From contig NZ_JABCQI010000002.1 of the NCBI RefSeq assembly GCF_015244745.1, positions 1 to 64,000 of the forward strand: a stretch of DNA of 64,000 nucleotides. Direction: 5' to 3'. The position numbers and the translations under genes are program-made. Under the pieces are notes generated by a model, which did not search any database, had not been told where the DNA came from, and was given only the letters and a program-made list of their open reading frames with translations. Numbering within the stretch: position 1 is the first letter of the stretch; each line of letters begins with the position of its first letter. The DNA comes from Gluconobacter cadivus (GTDB taxonomy: Bacteria; Pseudomonadota; Alphaproteobacteria; Acetobacterales; Acetobacteraceae). This document shows positions 55,196 through 64,000 of the stretch, one piece after another.

Positions 55196-55228
55196 TTCCC
55201 TGACAGCCCTCCAAGGACTATTCCCATC

Positions 55229-57919
55229 ATGAAACAGGTTGGACACGACCTTCTGGACTGCCAGCGCGACCTCTCGATCGAGGGGCGCTCCTATCGCTAT
55301 TTCTCTCTGCCCGTCGCCGCTGAAAAACTCGGCGATATTTCGCGCCTGCCCGTCAGCCTGAAGGTTCTGCTCGAAAACGTCCTGCGCTTTACGGATGGCA
55401 CGACCTATCGCGTTGAAGATGCACAGGCGATTGTCGACTGGACGAAAGCTGCACACTCCACCGAGGAAGTCCCGTTCAAGCCCGCGCGCATTCTGATGCA
55501 GGATTTCACCGGCGTTCCAGCCGTCGTCGATCTGGCCGCCATGCGCGACGGCATCGTCTCGCTCGGCGGTGATCCGCAGAAGGTCAATCCGCTTGTGCCC
55601 GTCGATCTGGTCATCGACCATTCCGTCATGGTGGACGTGGCCGGACGCAAGGATGCGCTTCAGCAGAACGTTTCGCTGGAATTCGAGCGCAATGGCGAAC
55701 GTTATGCGTTCCTGCGCTGGGGTCAGGAAGCGTTCGACCAGTTCCGCGCCGTCCCGCCGGGGGCGGGCATCTGCCATCAGGTCAATCTGGAATATCTGTC
55801 GCAGGTGGTCTGGACGGGAACGGTTGGCGACGTCACCTACGCCTACCCCGACACGCTGTATGGCACGGATTCCCACACGACCATGGTCAACGGGCTTGGC
55901 GTTCTGGGCTGGGGCGTTGGCGGGATCGAAGCCGAGGCCGCCATGCTCGGACAGCCGATTTCCATGCTCATCCCCGATGTCGTAGGCTTCCGCATGGACG
56001 GGCGTCTGCCGGAAGGCACGACCGCGACCGATCTGGTCCTGACGGTCACGCAAATGCTGCGCGCCAAGGGCGTGGTCGGCAAATTCGTGGAGTTTTTCGG
56101 CCCGGCGCTGGATCATCTGCCGGTCGCGGATCGTGCGACCATCGCAAACATGGCGCCGGAATATGGCGCAACCTGCGGCTTCTTCCCTGTCGATGCGCTG
56201 GCGCTCGACTATCTGCGTCAGACCGGCCGTGACGAACACCGCATTGCCCTGACCGAAGCATGGCTGCGCGCGCAGGGCATGTTCCGCGATGCCTCCACGC
56301 TGGAGCCGGTGTTCTCGGACGTTCTGACACTGGATCTGGGCACGGTCACGCCCTGCATTTCCGGCCCTAAGCGCCCGCAGGACCGGATCGAACTCTCCGC
56401 CGCCACCCCGGCTTTCGAAAAAGCCCTGACGGAAGCGCTCGGTGTCAAACCGGACGCGATTCACAAAACCGCCCCCGTCGCTGGCACGGACTATGCGATC
56501 GGGCACGGCTCCATCGTCATCGCCGCCATCACATCCTGCACCAACACGTCCAACCCCGCCGTTCTGGTCGCGGCCGGGCTGGTGGCCCGCAAGGCCCGCG
56601 CGCTCGGACTGATGCCGAAGCCCTGGGTCAAGACATCGCTCGCGCCGGGATCGCAGGTCGTGACAGACTATCTGGATCGCGCCAATCTGAGCGCCGATCT
56701 GGACGCGCTGGGTTTTGAGACGGTCGGTTATGGCTGCACGACCTGCATCGGCAATTCCGGCCCGCTGGCGAAGGAACTGGTGGACACGATCGAAGGCAAT
56801 GGTCTGGTCGCAACGTCCGTCCTGTCCGGCAACCGGAACTTCGAGGGCCGGATTTCCCCCAACGTCCGCGCCAATTATCTCGCAAGCCCGCCGCTCGTCG
56901 TCGCCTATGCGCTGCTGGGAACGATGCGCGAAGACATCACGACGGCTGTGCTCGGACATGGCCCCGACGGTACGCCGGTTTATCTGCGCGATATCTGGCC
57001 GACCAATCATGAGATCGCAGAACTCGTCGGTTCTGCCGTCACGCGCGAAGCCTTCGTCGAGCGGTACAGCCACATCACGGAAGGCACCAAGGAATGGCAG
57101 GCTCTGGCCTCCGCCGGAACCTCAGCCACCTATGACTGGCAGCCCGGCTCGACCTATGTGCAGAACCCGCCCTATTTCGACGGTCTGACCGCCGAACCCG
57201 CGCCGACGAAGGACATTTCCGGCGCGCGGATTCTGGCGCTGCTGGGCGACAACATCACGACCGACCACATCTCCCCGGCCGGTGCGATTGCGGCCTCTTC
57301 TCCTGCGGGCGTGTATCTTCAGGAGCATCAGGTTGCGGTGAAGGACTTCAATTCCTACGGCTCCCGTCGCGGCAATGACCGCGTCATGGTCCGGGGAACC
57401 TTCGCCAATATCCGCATCCGAAACGAGATGGCACCGGGAACCGAAGGCGGCGTCACGCTGCATCAGCCGGATGGCGCGCAGATGTCCATCTATGATGCCG
57501 CTAGCCGATATGCAGAGGATGACGTGCCGCTCGTGGTGTTCGGAGGCAAGGAATACGGGATGGGCTCATCGCGTGACTGGGCCGCGAAAGGCACGCGCCT
57601 GTTGGGTATCAAAGCCGTCATCGCCGAGAGCTTCGAGCGCATCCACCGTTCCAATCTCGTGGGTATGGGCGTCCTACCCCTGACCTTCGAACCGGGCACA
57701 ACACGCAAAACGCTGGGTCTGGATGGAACGGAGACGATCGCCATTCACGGCATCGAAACCCTGACGCCGCGCCAGACCCTGACCATGACGATCACCCGTC
57801 AGGATGGCAGCACACAGGACGCCCCACTGCTGTGCCGTGTCGATACGGTCGATGAGGCGGACTATTACCGCAACGGGGGCATCCTGCCTTACGTTCTGCG
57901 GGGAATGGCTTCAGCCTAA
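55229..57919 (+). CDS. acnA: Aconitate hydratase A
   Basis: This 896-residue cytosolic-type aconitase/IRP1 family enzyme has the [4Fe-4S] ligands Cys437 (SCTNTSNP), Cys503 and Cys506 ([12 protein letters not shown]), [38 protein letters not shown] and [14 protein letters not shown]. It isomerises citrate to isocitrate in the tricarboxylic acid cycle. Length is standard. It is co-transcribed with icd, and a GC-rich hairpin terminator follows six bases after the stop. Confidence 0.96.
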   Translation: MKQVGHDLLDCQRDLSIEGRSYRYFSLPVAAEKLGDISRLPVSLKVLLENVLRFTDGTTYRVEDAQAIVDWTKAAHSTEEVPFKPARILMQDFTGVPAVVDLAAMRDGIVSLGGDPQKVNPLVPVDLVIDHSVMVDVAGRKDALQQNVSLEFERNGERYAFLRWGQEAFDQFRAVPPGAGICHQVNLEYLSQVVWTGTVGDVTYAYPDTLYGTDSHTTMVNGLGVLGWGVGGIEAEAAMLGQPISMLIPDVVGFRMDGRLPEGTTATDLVLTVTQMLRAKGVVGKFVEFFGPALDHLPVADRATIANMAPEYGATCGFFPVDALALDYLRQTGRDEHRIALTEAWLRAQGMFRDASTLEPVFSDVLTLDLGTVTPCISGPKRPQDRIELSAATPAFEKALTEALGVKPDAIHKTAPVAGTDYAIGHGSIVIAAITSCTNTSNPAVLVAAGLVARKARALGLMPKPWVKTSLAPGSQVVTDYLDRANLSADLDALGFETVGYGCTTCIGNSGPLAKELVDTIEGNGLVATSVLSGNRNFEGRISPNVRANYLASPPLVVAYALLGTMREDITTAVLGHGPDGTPVYLRDIWPTNHEIAELVGSAVTREAFVERYSHITEGTKEWQALASAGTSATYDWQPGSTYVQNPPYFDGLTAEPAPTKDISGARILALLGDNITTDHISPAGAIAASSPAGVYLQEHQVAVKDFNSYGSRRGNDRVMVRGTFANIRIRNEMAPGTEGGVTLHQPDGAQMSIYDAASRYAEDDVPLVVFGGKEYGMGSSRDWAAKGTRLLGIKAVIAESFERIHRSNLVGMGVLPLTFEPGTTRKTLGLDGTETIAIHGIETLTPRQTLTMTITRQDGSTQDAPLLCRVDTVDEADYYRNGGILPYVLRGMASA

Positions 57920-57924
57920 AAAAA

Positions 57925-57948
57925 ATGGCGGGGCTTCGGCCCCGCCAT
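57925..57948. terminator. Bidirectional intrinsic terminator
   Basis: A perfect 10-bp stem ATGGCGGGGC/GCCCCGCCAT with a TTCG tetraloop. On the minus strand it is followed by eight or more T residues, so it ends the lysE-small-ORF transcript. On the plus strand it also ends acnA, though without a clear T-run. Confidence 0.85.
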
Positions 57949-57949
57949 C

Positions 57950-58033
57950 TCAGTGATGGGCAATGCCGTAAGACACGACGGCAAAGGTTGCTCCCACGAC
58001 GAAGCAGATCATGAAAAGATAGGTCTTGGTCAT
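57950..58033 (-). CDS. 27-residue putative small membrane protein
   Basis: A short open frame reads from ATG 58033 to TGA 57950, three bases after the LysE-type gene and directly before the shared terminator. The product is a single hydrophobic helix with charged start and His-His end (MTKTYLFMICFVVGATFAVV...). It is too short for homology, but position, codon content and the intact frame between gene and terminator support a real small protein. It may assist or regulate the transporter. No strong ribosome site is visible. Confidence 0.5.
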   Translation of the reverse strand: MTKTYLFMICFVVGATFAVVSYGIAHH

Positions 58034-58036
58034 CGA

Positions 58037-58669
58037 TCAGGCTCTGCGACTCAGCGCCAGTTTGAGGCTGAACGCCAGAAAAATACTGCCCGTCAGCCGG
58101 TCCATACGCCGCACGACCGTCGCACTCGACAAAAACCGTCCGAGAGGCACCGTCAGCACAACGAGCAGCGCCAACCACGCAAACGACAGCAGCGCCTGAA
58201 TGGCCGTCAGAAGGAGCGAAAACTCCTTTACGTTCACATGCGGCGGAATGAACTGCGGCATGAACGTCATGTAGAAAATGCCGACTTTGGGATTGAGCAG
58301 ATTCGTCAGCAGACCGCGCCGGAAGGCCGCCCGGGCATCGGCCTGTACCGGCACTGCCTCCGCTGTTCCAAGGGACGTCCGGGGATGCAGGATCAGCCCG
58401 ATCCCAAGCCACGCCAGATACAGCGCACCGGCCCATTTGACGACCGTAAACGCCGTTTCTGACGCGGCCAGCAGGGCCGTCAGGCCAAATGCTGCCGCAA
58501 GCCCCCAGATCCCAAGTCCAAGACAGATCCCCACGACTGCGGCCAGACCGGCCTTCCAACCCGAGGTTGTAGCGGTTCGCAGCGTCATGGCGGTATCGAG
58601 GCCCGGCGTAATCGTGAAAACGGCAGCCGCAGCCGCGAAAGTGAGAAGGGGGATCAGGTAAGGATGCAT
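58037..58669 (-). CDS. LysE/RhtB family amino acid exporter
   Basis: This 210-residue inner-membrane protein has six predicted helices and the LysE/RhtB signature TITPGLDTAMTLRTATTSGWKAGL and LTNLLNPKVGIFYMTFMPQF. RhtB-type proteins export amino acids (threonine, homoserine, lysine and others). The ORF begins at TTG 58675; ATG 58669 is preferred. It is monocistronic with the small ORF. The substrate is not specified. Confidence 0.9.
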   Translation of the reverse strand: MHPYLIPLLTFAAAAAVFTITPGLDTAMTLRTATTSGWKAGLAAVVGICLGLGIWGLAAAFGLTALLAASETAFTVVKWAGALYLAWLGIGLILHPRTSLGTAEAVPVQADARAAFRRGLLTNLLNPKVGIFYMTFMPQFIPPHVNVKEFSLLLTAIQALLSFAWLALLVVLTVPLGRFLSSATVVRRMDRLTGSIFLAFSLKLALSRRA

Positions 58670-58722
58670 AATCAAAATCTACACCCCGCCCTGAAAATCC
58701 CCAATCCCCAATCCCCTTTTCC

Positions 58723-60294
58723 TTATCCGGCTTTTGCAGCCACAGGCAGACGGATCAGGTAATCAAATGCGGACAAGGACGCCTTGGCTCCCTCACCCAT
58801 GGCAATGACGATCTGCTTGTACGGCACCGTCGTCACATCTCCTGCCGCGAACACGCCGGGGACGGAGGTCGCGCAGTGGTCGTTGATAACGATCTCGCCA
58901 TACGGGCTGAGTTTCAGTGCGCCCTTCAGCCACTCGGAGTTGGGCAGCAGGCCGATCTGAATGAACACGCCATCCGTCTTGACGTGATGCAGACCGCCAT
59001 CGCCGTCGCTATAGGTCAGACTGGTAACTTCCTTACCGTCACCTTCGATCTTGGTGGTCAGGGCATTGGTCAGGACTGTGACATTCGACAGGCTCAGCAG
59101 CTTGTCCTGCAACACCTTATCGGCTTTCAGATGCGCGCCGCGCTGCAAGAGCGTGACATGCGAGACAATGCCCGCAAGGTCAATTGCCGCTTCCACACCG
59201 CTATTGCCGCCACCAGCTACCACAACCGGACGTCCCTTGTAGAACGGACCATCGCAATGCGGGCAATAGGCCACGCCCTTCGTGCGATACTCGTCCTCGC
59301 CCGGCACACCCAGATGCCGCCAGCGCGCACCGGTCGCAATGATGATCGTCTTCGAACGGAGCGTCGCGCCGCTTTCCAGAACGATCTGGTGCAGACCGCC
59401 GACGTCCTCAGCCGGAATCAACTTGGCTGCAAGCTGCGAAGCAATGATCTGGACGTCATACTGACGCACATGGGCTTCAAGTGCTGCCGAGAGTTTCGGA
59501 CCTTCCGTTTCCTGCACGGAAATGAAGTTCTCGATCCCGGCCGTATCCATGACCTGACCGCCAAAGCGTTCCGCCACAAGGCCGGTCCGCAGGCCTTTAC
59601 GAGCGGAATAGATCGCCGCCGCATCACCAGCAGGCCCGGCGCCAAGCACCAGCACATCGAACGGCGCCATGTCGTTCAGCTTTTCCGCCGAACGGGCGAC
59701 CGAAGCCGTATCCAGCTTGGCCAGAATATCCGCTACTTCCATCCGGCCAGACGCAAAAGGCTCGCCGTTCAGATAAACCTGCGGGACCGAGCGGATGCCG
59801 AGGCGCTCCACTTCTTCCTGAAAATCCGCGCCATCAATAGCAGTATGATGGATCTTCGGATTCAGCACGCTCATGGCATTGAGCGCCTGCACCACGTCCG
59901 GGCAGTTCTGGCAGGACTGGGAGAAATACGTCTCGAAATGGAACTCCCCGTCCAGCGCGCGGATCTGTTCGACCACATCCGCCTCGATCTTCGGCGGATG
60001 GCCGCTGACCTGAAGCAGCGCCAGAACCAGAGACGTAAACTCATGCCCCATCGGCAGACCCGCAAAGCAGACCTGAATATCCGTATCCGGACGGCGGATG
60101 ACGAATGACGGCGTACGGGAACCCTGCCCCTTGTCCGAAAACGTCACCTTGGGGGACAGGCTGGCAATATCTTCCAGCAGGCCACGCACTTCTGCCGAAC
60201 GGGCATCCGCGCCGAGGGTCGCCTCAAGCACGACCGCATCACGCAGGTACTCCATATAGGCGCGCATCTGGGTTTTCAGGTCGTCCTGAAGCAT
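58723..60294 (-). CDS. ahpF: Alkyl hydroperoxide reductase subunit F
   Basis: This 523-residue flavoprotein has an N-terminal tandem thioredoxin-like domain (about 1-195) with [11 protein letters not shown] (redox Cys pair), an FAD/NAD(P)H module from about 210 ([21 protein letters not shown]) with the second Cys pair in CPHCDGPF, and a final [10 protein letters not shown] motif. It reduces oxidised AhpC at the expense of NADH. A GGAGA ribosome site precedes the start. It follows ahpC by 125 bases, which contain an imperfect hairpin at 60376-60399. Confidence 0.96.
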   Translation of the reverse strand: MLQDDLKTQMRAYMEYLRDAVVLEATLGADARSAEVRGLLEDIASLSPKVTFSDKGQGSRTPSFVIRRPDTDIQVCFAGLPMGHEFTSLVLALLQVSGHPPKIEADVVEQIRALDGEFHFETYFSQSCQNCPDVVQALNAMSVLNPKIHHTAIDGADFQEEVERLGIRSVPQVYLNGEPFASGRMEVADILAKLDTASVARSAEKLNDMAPFDVLVLGAGPAGDAAAIYSARKGLRTGLVAERFGGQVMDTAGIENFISVQETEGPKLSAALEAHVRQYDVQIIASQLAAKLIPAEDVGGLHQIVLESGATLRSKTIIIATGARWRHLGVPGEDEYRTKGVAYCPHCDGPFYKGRPVVVAGGGNSGVEAAIDLAGIVSHVTLLQRGAHLKADKVLQDKLLSLSNVTVLTNALTTKIEGDGKEVTSLTYSDGDGGLHHVKTDGVFIQIGLLPNSEWLKGALKLSPYGEIVINDHCATSVPGVFAAGDVTTVPYKQIVIAMGEGAKASLSAFDYLIRLPVAAKAG

Positions 60295-60418
60295 CTTTTT
60301 TCTCCGGATTACGGGACTGAATATTTGGAACCGAAAGACTGTCCGGCGCAGCCGCCTCCCTCAGGAGACGGAAGCGGGTGGAGCCCGAAAGCCCCACCCT
60401 GATCAGATCCGGGAAGGA

Positions 60419-60982
60419 TCAGATCTTGCCGACGAGGTCGAGAGACGGCTTCAGCGTTTCGCCGCCTTCCTTCCACTTGGCCGGGCAGACTTCGCCCGGA
60501 TGGCTGGCGACATACTGCGCAGCCTGAATCTTCTCCAGCAGTTCGGTCGCACTGCGGCCGACACCACCGGCAGTGATCTCGATGTACTGGATCTTGCCTT
60601 CCGGATCGATCAGGAACGTGCCGCGATCGGCCATGCCAACTTCTTCGATCAGCACATCAAAGTTGCGTGCAATCGCGCCCGTCGGGTCGCCCAGCATCGT
60701 GTACTTGATCTTGCCGATGGCCGGGGACGTATCGTGCCAAGCCTTGTGCGTGAAATGCTTGTCCGTGGAGACGGAGAAGATTTCCACGCCCAGTTTGTCG
60801 AAAGCGGCCTGGTTGTCGGCGAGGTCTTCGAGTTCCGTCGGGCAGACGAATGTGAAGTCAGCCGGATAGAAGAAGAAAACGGACCACTTGCCGCGAACGT
60901 CGGAGTCCGTGACCGTGAGGAACTCACCGTTGCGGAAAGCATCGGTAGAGAAGGGCTTCAGCGGGGAGTTGATGCGTACCAT
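60419..60982 (-). CDS. ahpC: Alkyl hydroperoxide reductase subunit C (peroxiredoxin)
   Basis: This 187-residue 2-Cys peroxiredoxin is numbered from the Met of [11 protein letters not shown] behind AGGAGA. The frame extends 17 residues further upstream without a ribosome site. It has the peroxidatic Cys47 in [10 protein letters not shown] and the resolving Cys166 in [11 protein letters not shown]. It removes hydrogen and organic peroxides with AhpF. It is divergent from the oxyR gene and likely induced by OxyR. Confidence 0.97.
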   Translation of the reverse strand: MVRINSPLKPFSTDAFRNGEFLTVTDSDVRGKWSVFFFYPADFTFVCPTELEDLADNQAAFDKLGVEIFSVSTDKHFTHKAWHDTSPAIGKIKYTMLGDPTGAIARNFDVLIEEVGMADRGTFLIDPEGKIQYIEITAGGVGRSATELLEKIQAAQYVASHPGEVCPAKWKEGGETLKPSLDLVGKI

Positions 60983-61023
60983 CAGACTGTCTCCTGACCT
61001 TGGGTTGGTGTTGTGTTGCGGAC

Positions 61024-61065
61024 TCTGTGTCACACAGAAAGAGAGGGACAGGAAACAGTTCCTGT
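61024..61065 (-). promoter_or_regulatory. Two palindromes in the ahpC upstream region
   Basis: TCTGTGT-C-ACACAGA (61024-61038) and ACAGGAA-ACAG-TTCCTGT (61048-61065) are perfect dyads 40-85 bases upstream of ahpC. They may be operators or leader hairpins. A canonical OxyR box (ATAG-N7-CTAT) is not evident. Confidence 0.4.
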
Positions 61066-61228
61066 CAATATGACTGATCGCTAAAACCGAACTTATGAGA
61101 TGAAGATATCAAGACTCCCGATCATGATATGAATCCTGCCCGCAGGAAACAGCCTCTTCCGACGTTATTTTTCTTTAACAGGCAGAACCGCACTTCCCCA
61201 TAATGTTATTCGGTCCTATTTATGGAAC

Positions 61229-62158
61229 ATGAGCTATGTTCCCCTTTCCGGCCTGTCCCTGCGCGATATCGAATATGTGGTGGCGGTCGATGACCTGCGC
61301 AACTTCTCCCGCGCGGCCGAACGCTGCGGCGTCAGTCAGGCCGGGCTGTCCGAACAGGTCCGCAAACTCGAACAGCTTCTGGACGTCACACTTTTCGAAC
61401 GTTCGCGGCGTCATGTGGCGCCGACTCCTGATGGTGAGCGTCTACTCGCTTTAGGGCGGGAGGTTCTCGCGGCGGCGCGTAACCTGCTCGAAGTCGCCCG
61501 CGCCCAGACTGGCCCGATGGAAGGCGCGCTCCGGCTCGGCGTCATTCCCACGCTCGGACCGTATTACATTCCGGGCCTTCTGCCCCGTCTGCGCGAGCAT
61601 TATCCGGCACTCAGCCTGCGCCTGCGCGAAAGCATGACGGACACGCTGGTCCATGCCCTGCGCAACAGCGAACTGGACGTCGCCCTGATGGCGCTGCCCG
61701 TGCCCTCAGAGGCTCTGGAAAGTGCGCCAATCTTCGAGGAATCTTTTCTTGCCGTGTTTCCAAGCACGCATGAACTGGCGCAGAAACCGAAACTTTCCCT
61801 CAGTCAGCTTGGCCGCCCAGACCTGCTGCTTCTGGAGGACGGACACTGCCTGCGCGATCAGGCCCTCTCCATCTGCCCGACCATTCCGCGCGAGGGCGAA
61901 CAGCGTCTGGCCACTAGTCTTGAAATGCTGTGGTACATGATCGGAGCGGGCGAAGGGTTCTCCCTCATCCCCCAGCTCGCACTGCGCAACCGGGTGGACT
62001 TCGAGGATCTCATCACCGTTCGCCCGCTTCCCGAACCCGAAGCGCGCCGCACGATCGGTCTGACATGGCGCGCATCGGACCCGCGAGCCCCCGTTTTCCG
62101 TGACTTTGCGGCTTATCTTCGCAGTATCACGCCAGAACACTGCCACGTCTGTCGCTGA
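61229..62158 (+). CDS. oxyR: OxyR-type hydrogen-peroxide sensing LysR regulator
   Basis: This 309-residue LysR protein has an N-terminal HTH (LSLRDIEYVVAVDDLRNFSRAAERCGVSQAGLSEQVRKLEQ) and a regulatory domain with the OxyR disulfide pair: Cys207 in LLLEDGHCLRDQAL and Cys216 in SICPT, the same nine-residue spacing as E. coli Cys199/Cys208. Peroxide oxidises this pair and activates transcription. It lies divergent to ahpC. The membrane-protein gene starts 7 bases after its stop. Confidence 0.93.
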   Translation: MSYVPLSGLSLRDIEYVVAVDDLRNFSRAAERCGVSQAGLSEQVRKLEQLLDVTLFERSRRHVAPTPDGERLLALGREVLAAARNLLEVARAQTGPMEGALRLGVIPTLGPYYIPGLLPRLREHYPALSLRLRESMTDTLVHALRNSELDVALMALPVPSEALESAPIFEESFLAVFPSTHELAQKPKLSLSQLGRPDLLLLEDGHCLRDQALSICPTIPREGEQRLATSLEMLWYMIGAGEGFSLIPQLALRNRVDFEDLITVRPLPEPEARRTIGLTWRASDPRAPVFRDFAAYLRSITPEHCHVCR

Positions 62159-62165
62159 CTCCCTC

Positions 62166-63665
62166 ATGACGCCTCCCCGATCATCAGCCTTGCGCTCCAC
62201 TGAACCCACCATCATGGGGACAGCCTATGGCGTCGTCCTGTGCGTGATGCTCCTTGTCATCGCCTTGCAGGCCGCCATTCTCCCCGCTTCTGTCTGGCAG
62301 GGAGACGAATATGATTATTTTGCCAATATCCGGGAGCATGGTCTGGCATTCCTGTCAGACAGACTGCTCCACTGGAGCCCGCGCCCATTTTCAGAAATTA
62401 TCATCTTTGCCTACGGAACAGTCGCCAATGCCGCACAGAAGCCGCTGGCCTGGATCTTTCTGGCCCTGACATGGCTGTTTTGCGCTGCGGTCGCATTCGT
62501 ACCTTTCCTGCGCCGAAGCGACGCTCCTATCTCGGCGCGACTGCTGATTGCAGTATCCGTTGCCGCCATTTTCATGCTCGGTCATCCGTCCGCGGATTTT
62601 TTCTACTGGCCGATGGGCACCATCGCTCATCTTCCCGTCCTTGCCGCCGCCTGCGGACTGACCCTTCTGAAGATCAGTCAGATCCTTTCTGCTCGCGCGG
62701 AAGCCCTGTTGCTGTCTCTTGCACTGACATCAAGCGAAGCGGGAGTATTTTTCGGAATGCTCTGGTTGGGAATGCGTGGGTCTGGGCTTCTATATAATTG
62801 CCGTACCGCCGCATTCGGCCGCGCCAGATGGCTGCTTTTGCCCACCGGGGTTGGACTTTGCGTTTCTGCCGAGATGCTTCTCAACCACAGAATGGGCGGG
62901 GGTGGATTTCCGTTCACTCCCACACACGGACATATCAAAGCCAGTCTTGCCGCAGCCTTTGGTCCATTCCTGAAAACGCTGATCGCCCTTCAGCCGAACG
63001 AAATGAGTTCAGGTGGTGGGTTTACAAAACAGGCCATGGCCAGCGGACTCGCATTAAAAATCATTCTGACCGGCGCCTTTACGACACTCTTCATGACTTG
63101 CGGCATCCGCCCTGCTTTACGGACGCTCATAGCGCCCGCCATTGCACTTGCAGGCACGATGTATCTGACGATCGCCGCCGCTTTCTACGCGTTTGGTTTT
63201 CTATGCTGCCAGCGCCATGAAGCGTTCCGGCTGGACCTTTCAGTCCTTCTGGTTTTGCTGCTTTCCGCAGGTCTGAGCACGATTTTATCGGAAAAATTTA
63301 AGGCATCTTTCGACGACCCAAAGAGAGAAACACGCCTCCAGATCTGTGCCCTGACGGGACTTCTACTGTTTGCAGGCTGGACAATGCGCTGGCGTCTGTC
63401 CGACCTGTCGCTCGCCCTCGCAGGTCTTCCGCTGGAAGAAACTGCTCACAATCGTGTCTGGGCATCCGGACTGTCAGCCGGAACCGATATGACCTATGCG
63501 CAAGGCACGGCCTCACCCGCATTCTATTACTGGCACTGGGAGCCAGGCACCTATCATGCGGGTGGCACCGGGTGGGAAGTTCAGTCCGCCATGCGGTATT
63601 TCGGCAAGACGACGCTTCATGTCTTGCCGCCCATCAGCCTGCTCGCCCTCCCCGCCAACCCTTAA
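62166..63665 (+). CDS. Polytopic membrane protein, unknown (possible GT-C type)
   Basis: This 499-residue protein is numbered from ATG 62166; the frame upstream overlaps oxyR. It has about ten membrane segments, a charged N-terminal loop WQGDEYDYFANIREHG after the first helix (acidic residues as in GT-C glycosyltransferases) and a soluble C-terminal part (about 420-499) with PAFYYWHWEPG. I do not recognise the family. The layout is compatible with a lipid-linked sugar transferase, but this is speculative. It may be co-transcribed with oxyR. Confidence 0.75.
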   Translation: MTPPRSSALRSTEPTIMGTAYGVVLCVMLLVIALQAAILPASVWQGDEYDYFANIREHGLAFLSDRLLHWSPRPFSEIIIFAYGTVANAAQKPLAWIFLALTWLFCAAVAFVPFLRRSDAPISARLLIAVSVAAIFMLGHPSADFFYWPMGTIAHLPVLAAACGLTLLKISQILSARAEALLLSLALTSSEAGVFFGMLWLGMRGSGLLYNCRTAAFGRARWLLLPTGVGLCVSAEMLLNHRMGGGGFPFTPTHGHIKASLAAAFGPFLKTLIALQPNEMSSGGGFTKQAMASGLALKIILTGAFTTLFMTCGIRPALRTLIAPAIALAGTMYLTIAAAFYAFGFLCCQRHEAFRLDLSVLLVLLLSAGLSTILSEKFKASFDDPKRETRLQICALTGLLLFAGWTMRWRLSDLSLALAGLPLEETAHNRVWASGLSAGTDMTYAQGTASPAFYYWHWEPGTYHAGGTGWEVQSAMRYFGKTTLHVLPPISLLALPANP

Positions 63666-63697
63666 GCGGGAAGGGACCGATTACTGACACTCAGACT

Positions 63698-64000
63698 TTA
63701 TTCGGCCGCGTTGCAACGATGGGTGGAGCCGGGGAAATCCGAGCATTCGCCCTTCACGGAATCCCAGCGGAAATCCATTTCATCACCCGCCATGCCATTT
63801 TTCTGGAACTCGGTCGTCACCGCGCTCACATTCGTCACATGGCCTTTGGTGTAAACCAGTTCCACATAACCGTTATAGAAACCCGGGATCTTGCCCACAC
63901 CTTCGAAATAGGTCGGTTTTCCGTCTTTTCCCGGCACAGCGAACAGCTTGACGACCTGGGCCGGGGTTGCATGTTCCAGCTTGCGCAGGAACTCTGGTGA
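63698..64000 (-). CDS. Secreted or periplasmic protein of unknown function (5' end outside window)
   Basis: The minus-strand frame stays open to the right edge, so only the last 100 residues are seen (SPEFLRKLEHATPAQVVKLF..., GKIPGFYNGYVELVYTKGHVTNVSAV, two Cys near the end). An internal GTG at 63937 could make it look like a short gene, but protein-like sequence continues past it. No known motif is recognised. Confidence 0.6.
   Translation of the reverse strand, partial: SPEFLRKLEHATPAQVVKLFAVPGKDGKPTYFEGVGKIPGFYNGYVELVYTKGHVTNVSAVTTEFQKNGMAGDEMDFRWDSVKGECSDFPGSTHRCNAAE

Noticed and set aside
55064-57073. Minus-strand open frame of 669 codons across acnA
   Set aside because: High-GC third-position bias makes long antisense frames; the plus strand encodes aconitase with all iron-sulfur ligands.
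58876-60108. Plus-strand frame of 410 codons opposite ahpF
   Set aside because: Antisense shadow of a recognised flavoprotein; no motifs.

Overview
The window looks like chromosome of an acetic acid bacterium (Acetobacteraceae, most likely Gluconobacter or a close relative). This is inferred from GC-rich housekeeping genes, an NAD-type isocitrate dehydrogenase beside aconitase, a short MelB-like transporter/glycosidase locus and IS5-type elements of the kind common in this family. No search was run, so the genus is a judgement.

Layout. (1) 1-5.1 kb is ordinary chromosome: a DUF1656 fragment, two small envelope proteins, then a five-gene operon with a very degenerate PotABCD-like ABC system, a YcgN-type cysteine protein and a YgjP-type metalloprotease. 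(2) tRNA-Leu(UAA) at 5114-5199 is the attachment site for two islands in tandem. The 3' end of the tRNA recurs at 23903-23928 and 35650-35674. Each island starts with its own related tyrosine integrase just inside the left repeat. Island 1 (about 5.2-23.9 kb) carries a SIR2-HerA-DnaQ operon, an AT-rich HExxH peptidase, an acyltransferase between two resolvases, an XRE regulator, an oriT-mobC-relaxase module, a DUF262-HEPN pair and a type II restriction-modification pair. Island 2 (about 23.9-35.7 kb) carries a four-gene operon hsdM-hsdS-AAA ATPase-HNH nuclease without hsdR, then a second relaxase-mobC-oriT module in the opposite orientation and a tautomerase. Both look like mobilizable elements loaded with phage-defence genes. 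(3) 35.7-44.6 kb is an AT-rich accessory patch bounded by IS5-family remnants. It holds a GT8-like glycosyltransferase and a PLP decarboxylase next to an AspT-type antiporter, probably a decarboxylation/antiport acid-resistance or energy module. (4) 44.6-64 kb returns to GC-rich chromosome: a TonB receptor-GPH transporter-GH3-GH63 saccharide locus, a LysR regulator divergent from icd-acnA, a LysE exporter with a 27-residue membrane protein, ahpC-ahpF divergent from oxyR, a polytopic membrane protein, and a secreted-looking protein cut by the window edge.

How it works together. The islands appear to be defence cargo delivered by integrase plus relaxase. They probably use conjugation machinery supplied by another element, since no type IV secretion genes are seen. 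The most novel-looking points are the hsdMS genes fused in one operon to a Septu-like ATPase-HNH pair in place of HsdR, the third DnaQ-like gene in the SIR2-HerA operon, the DUF262-HEPN pair, and the two oriT hairpins whose stems differ by compensatory changes.
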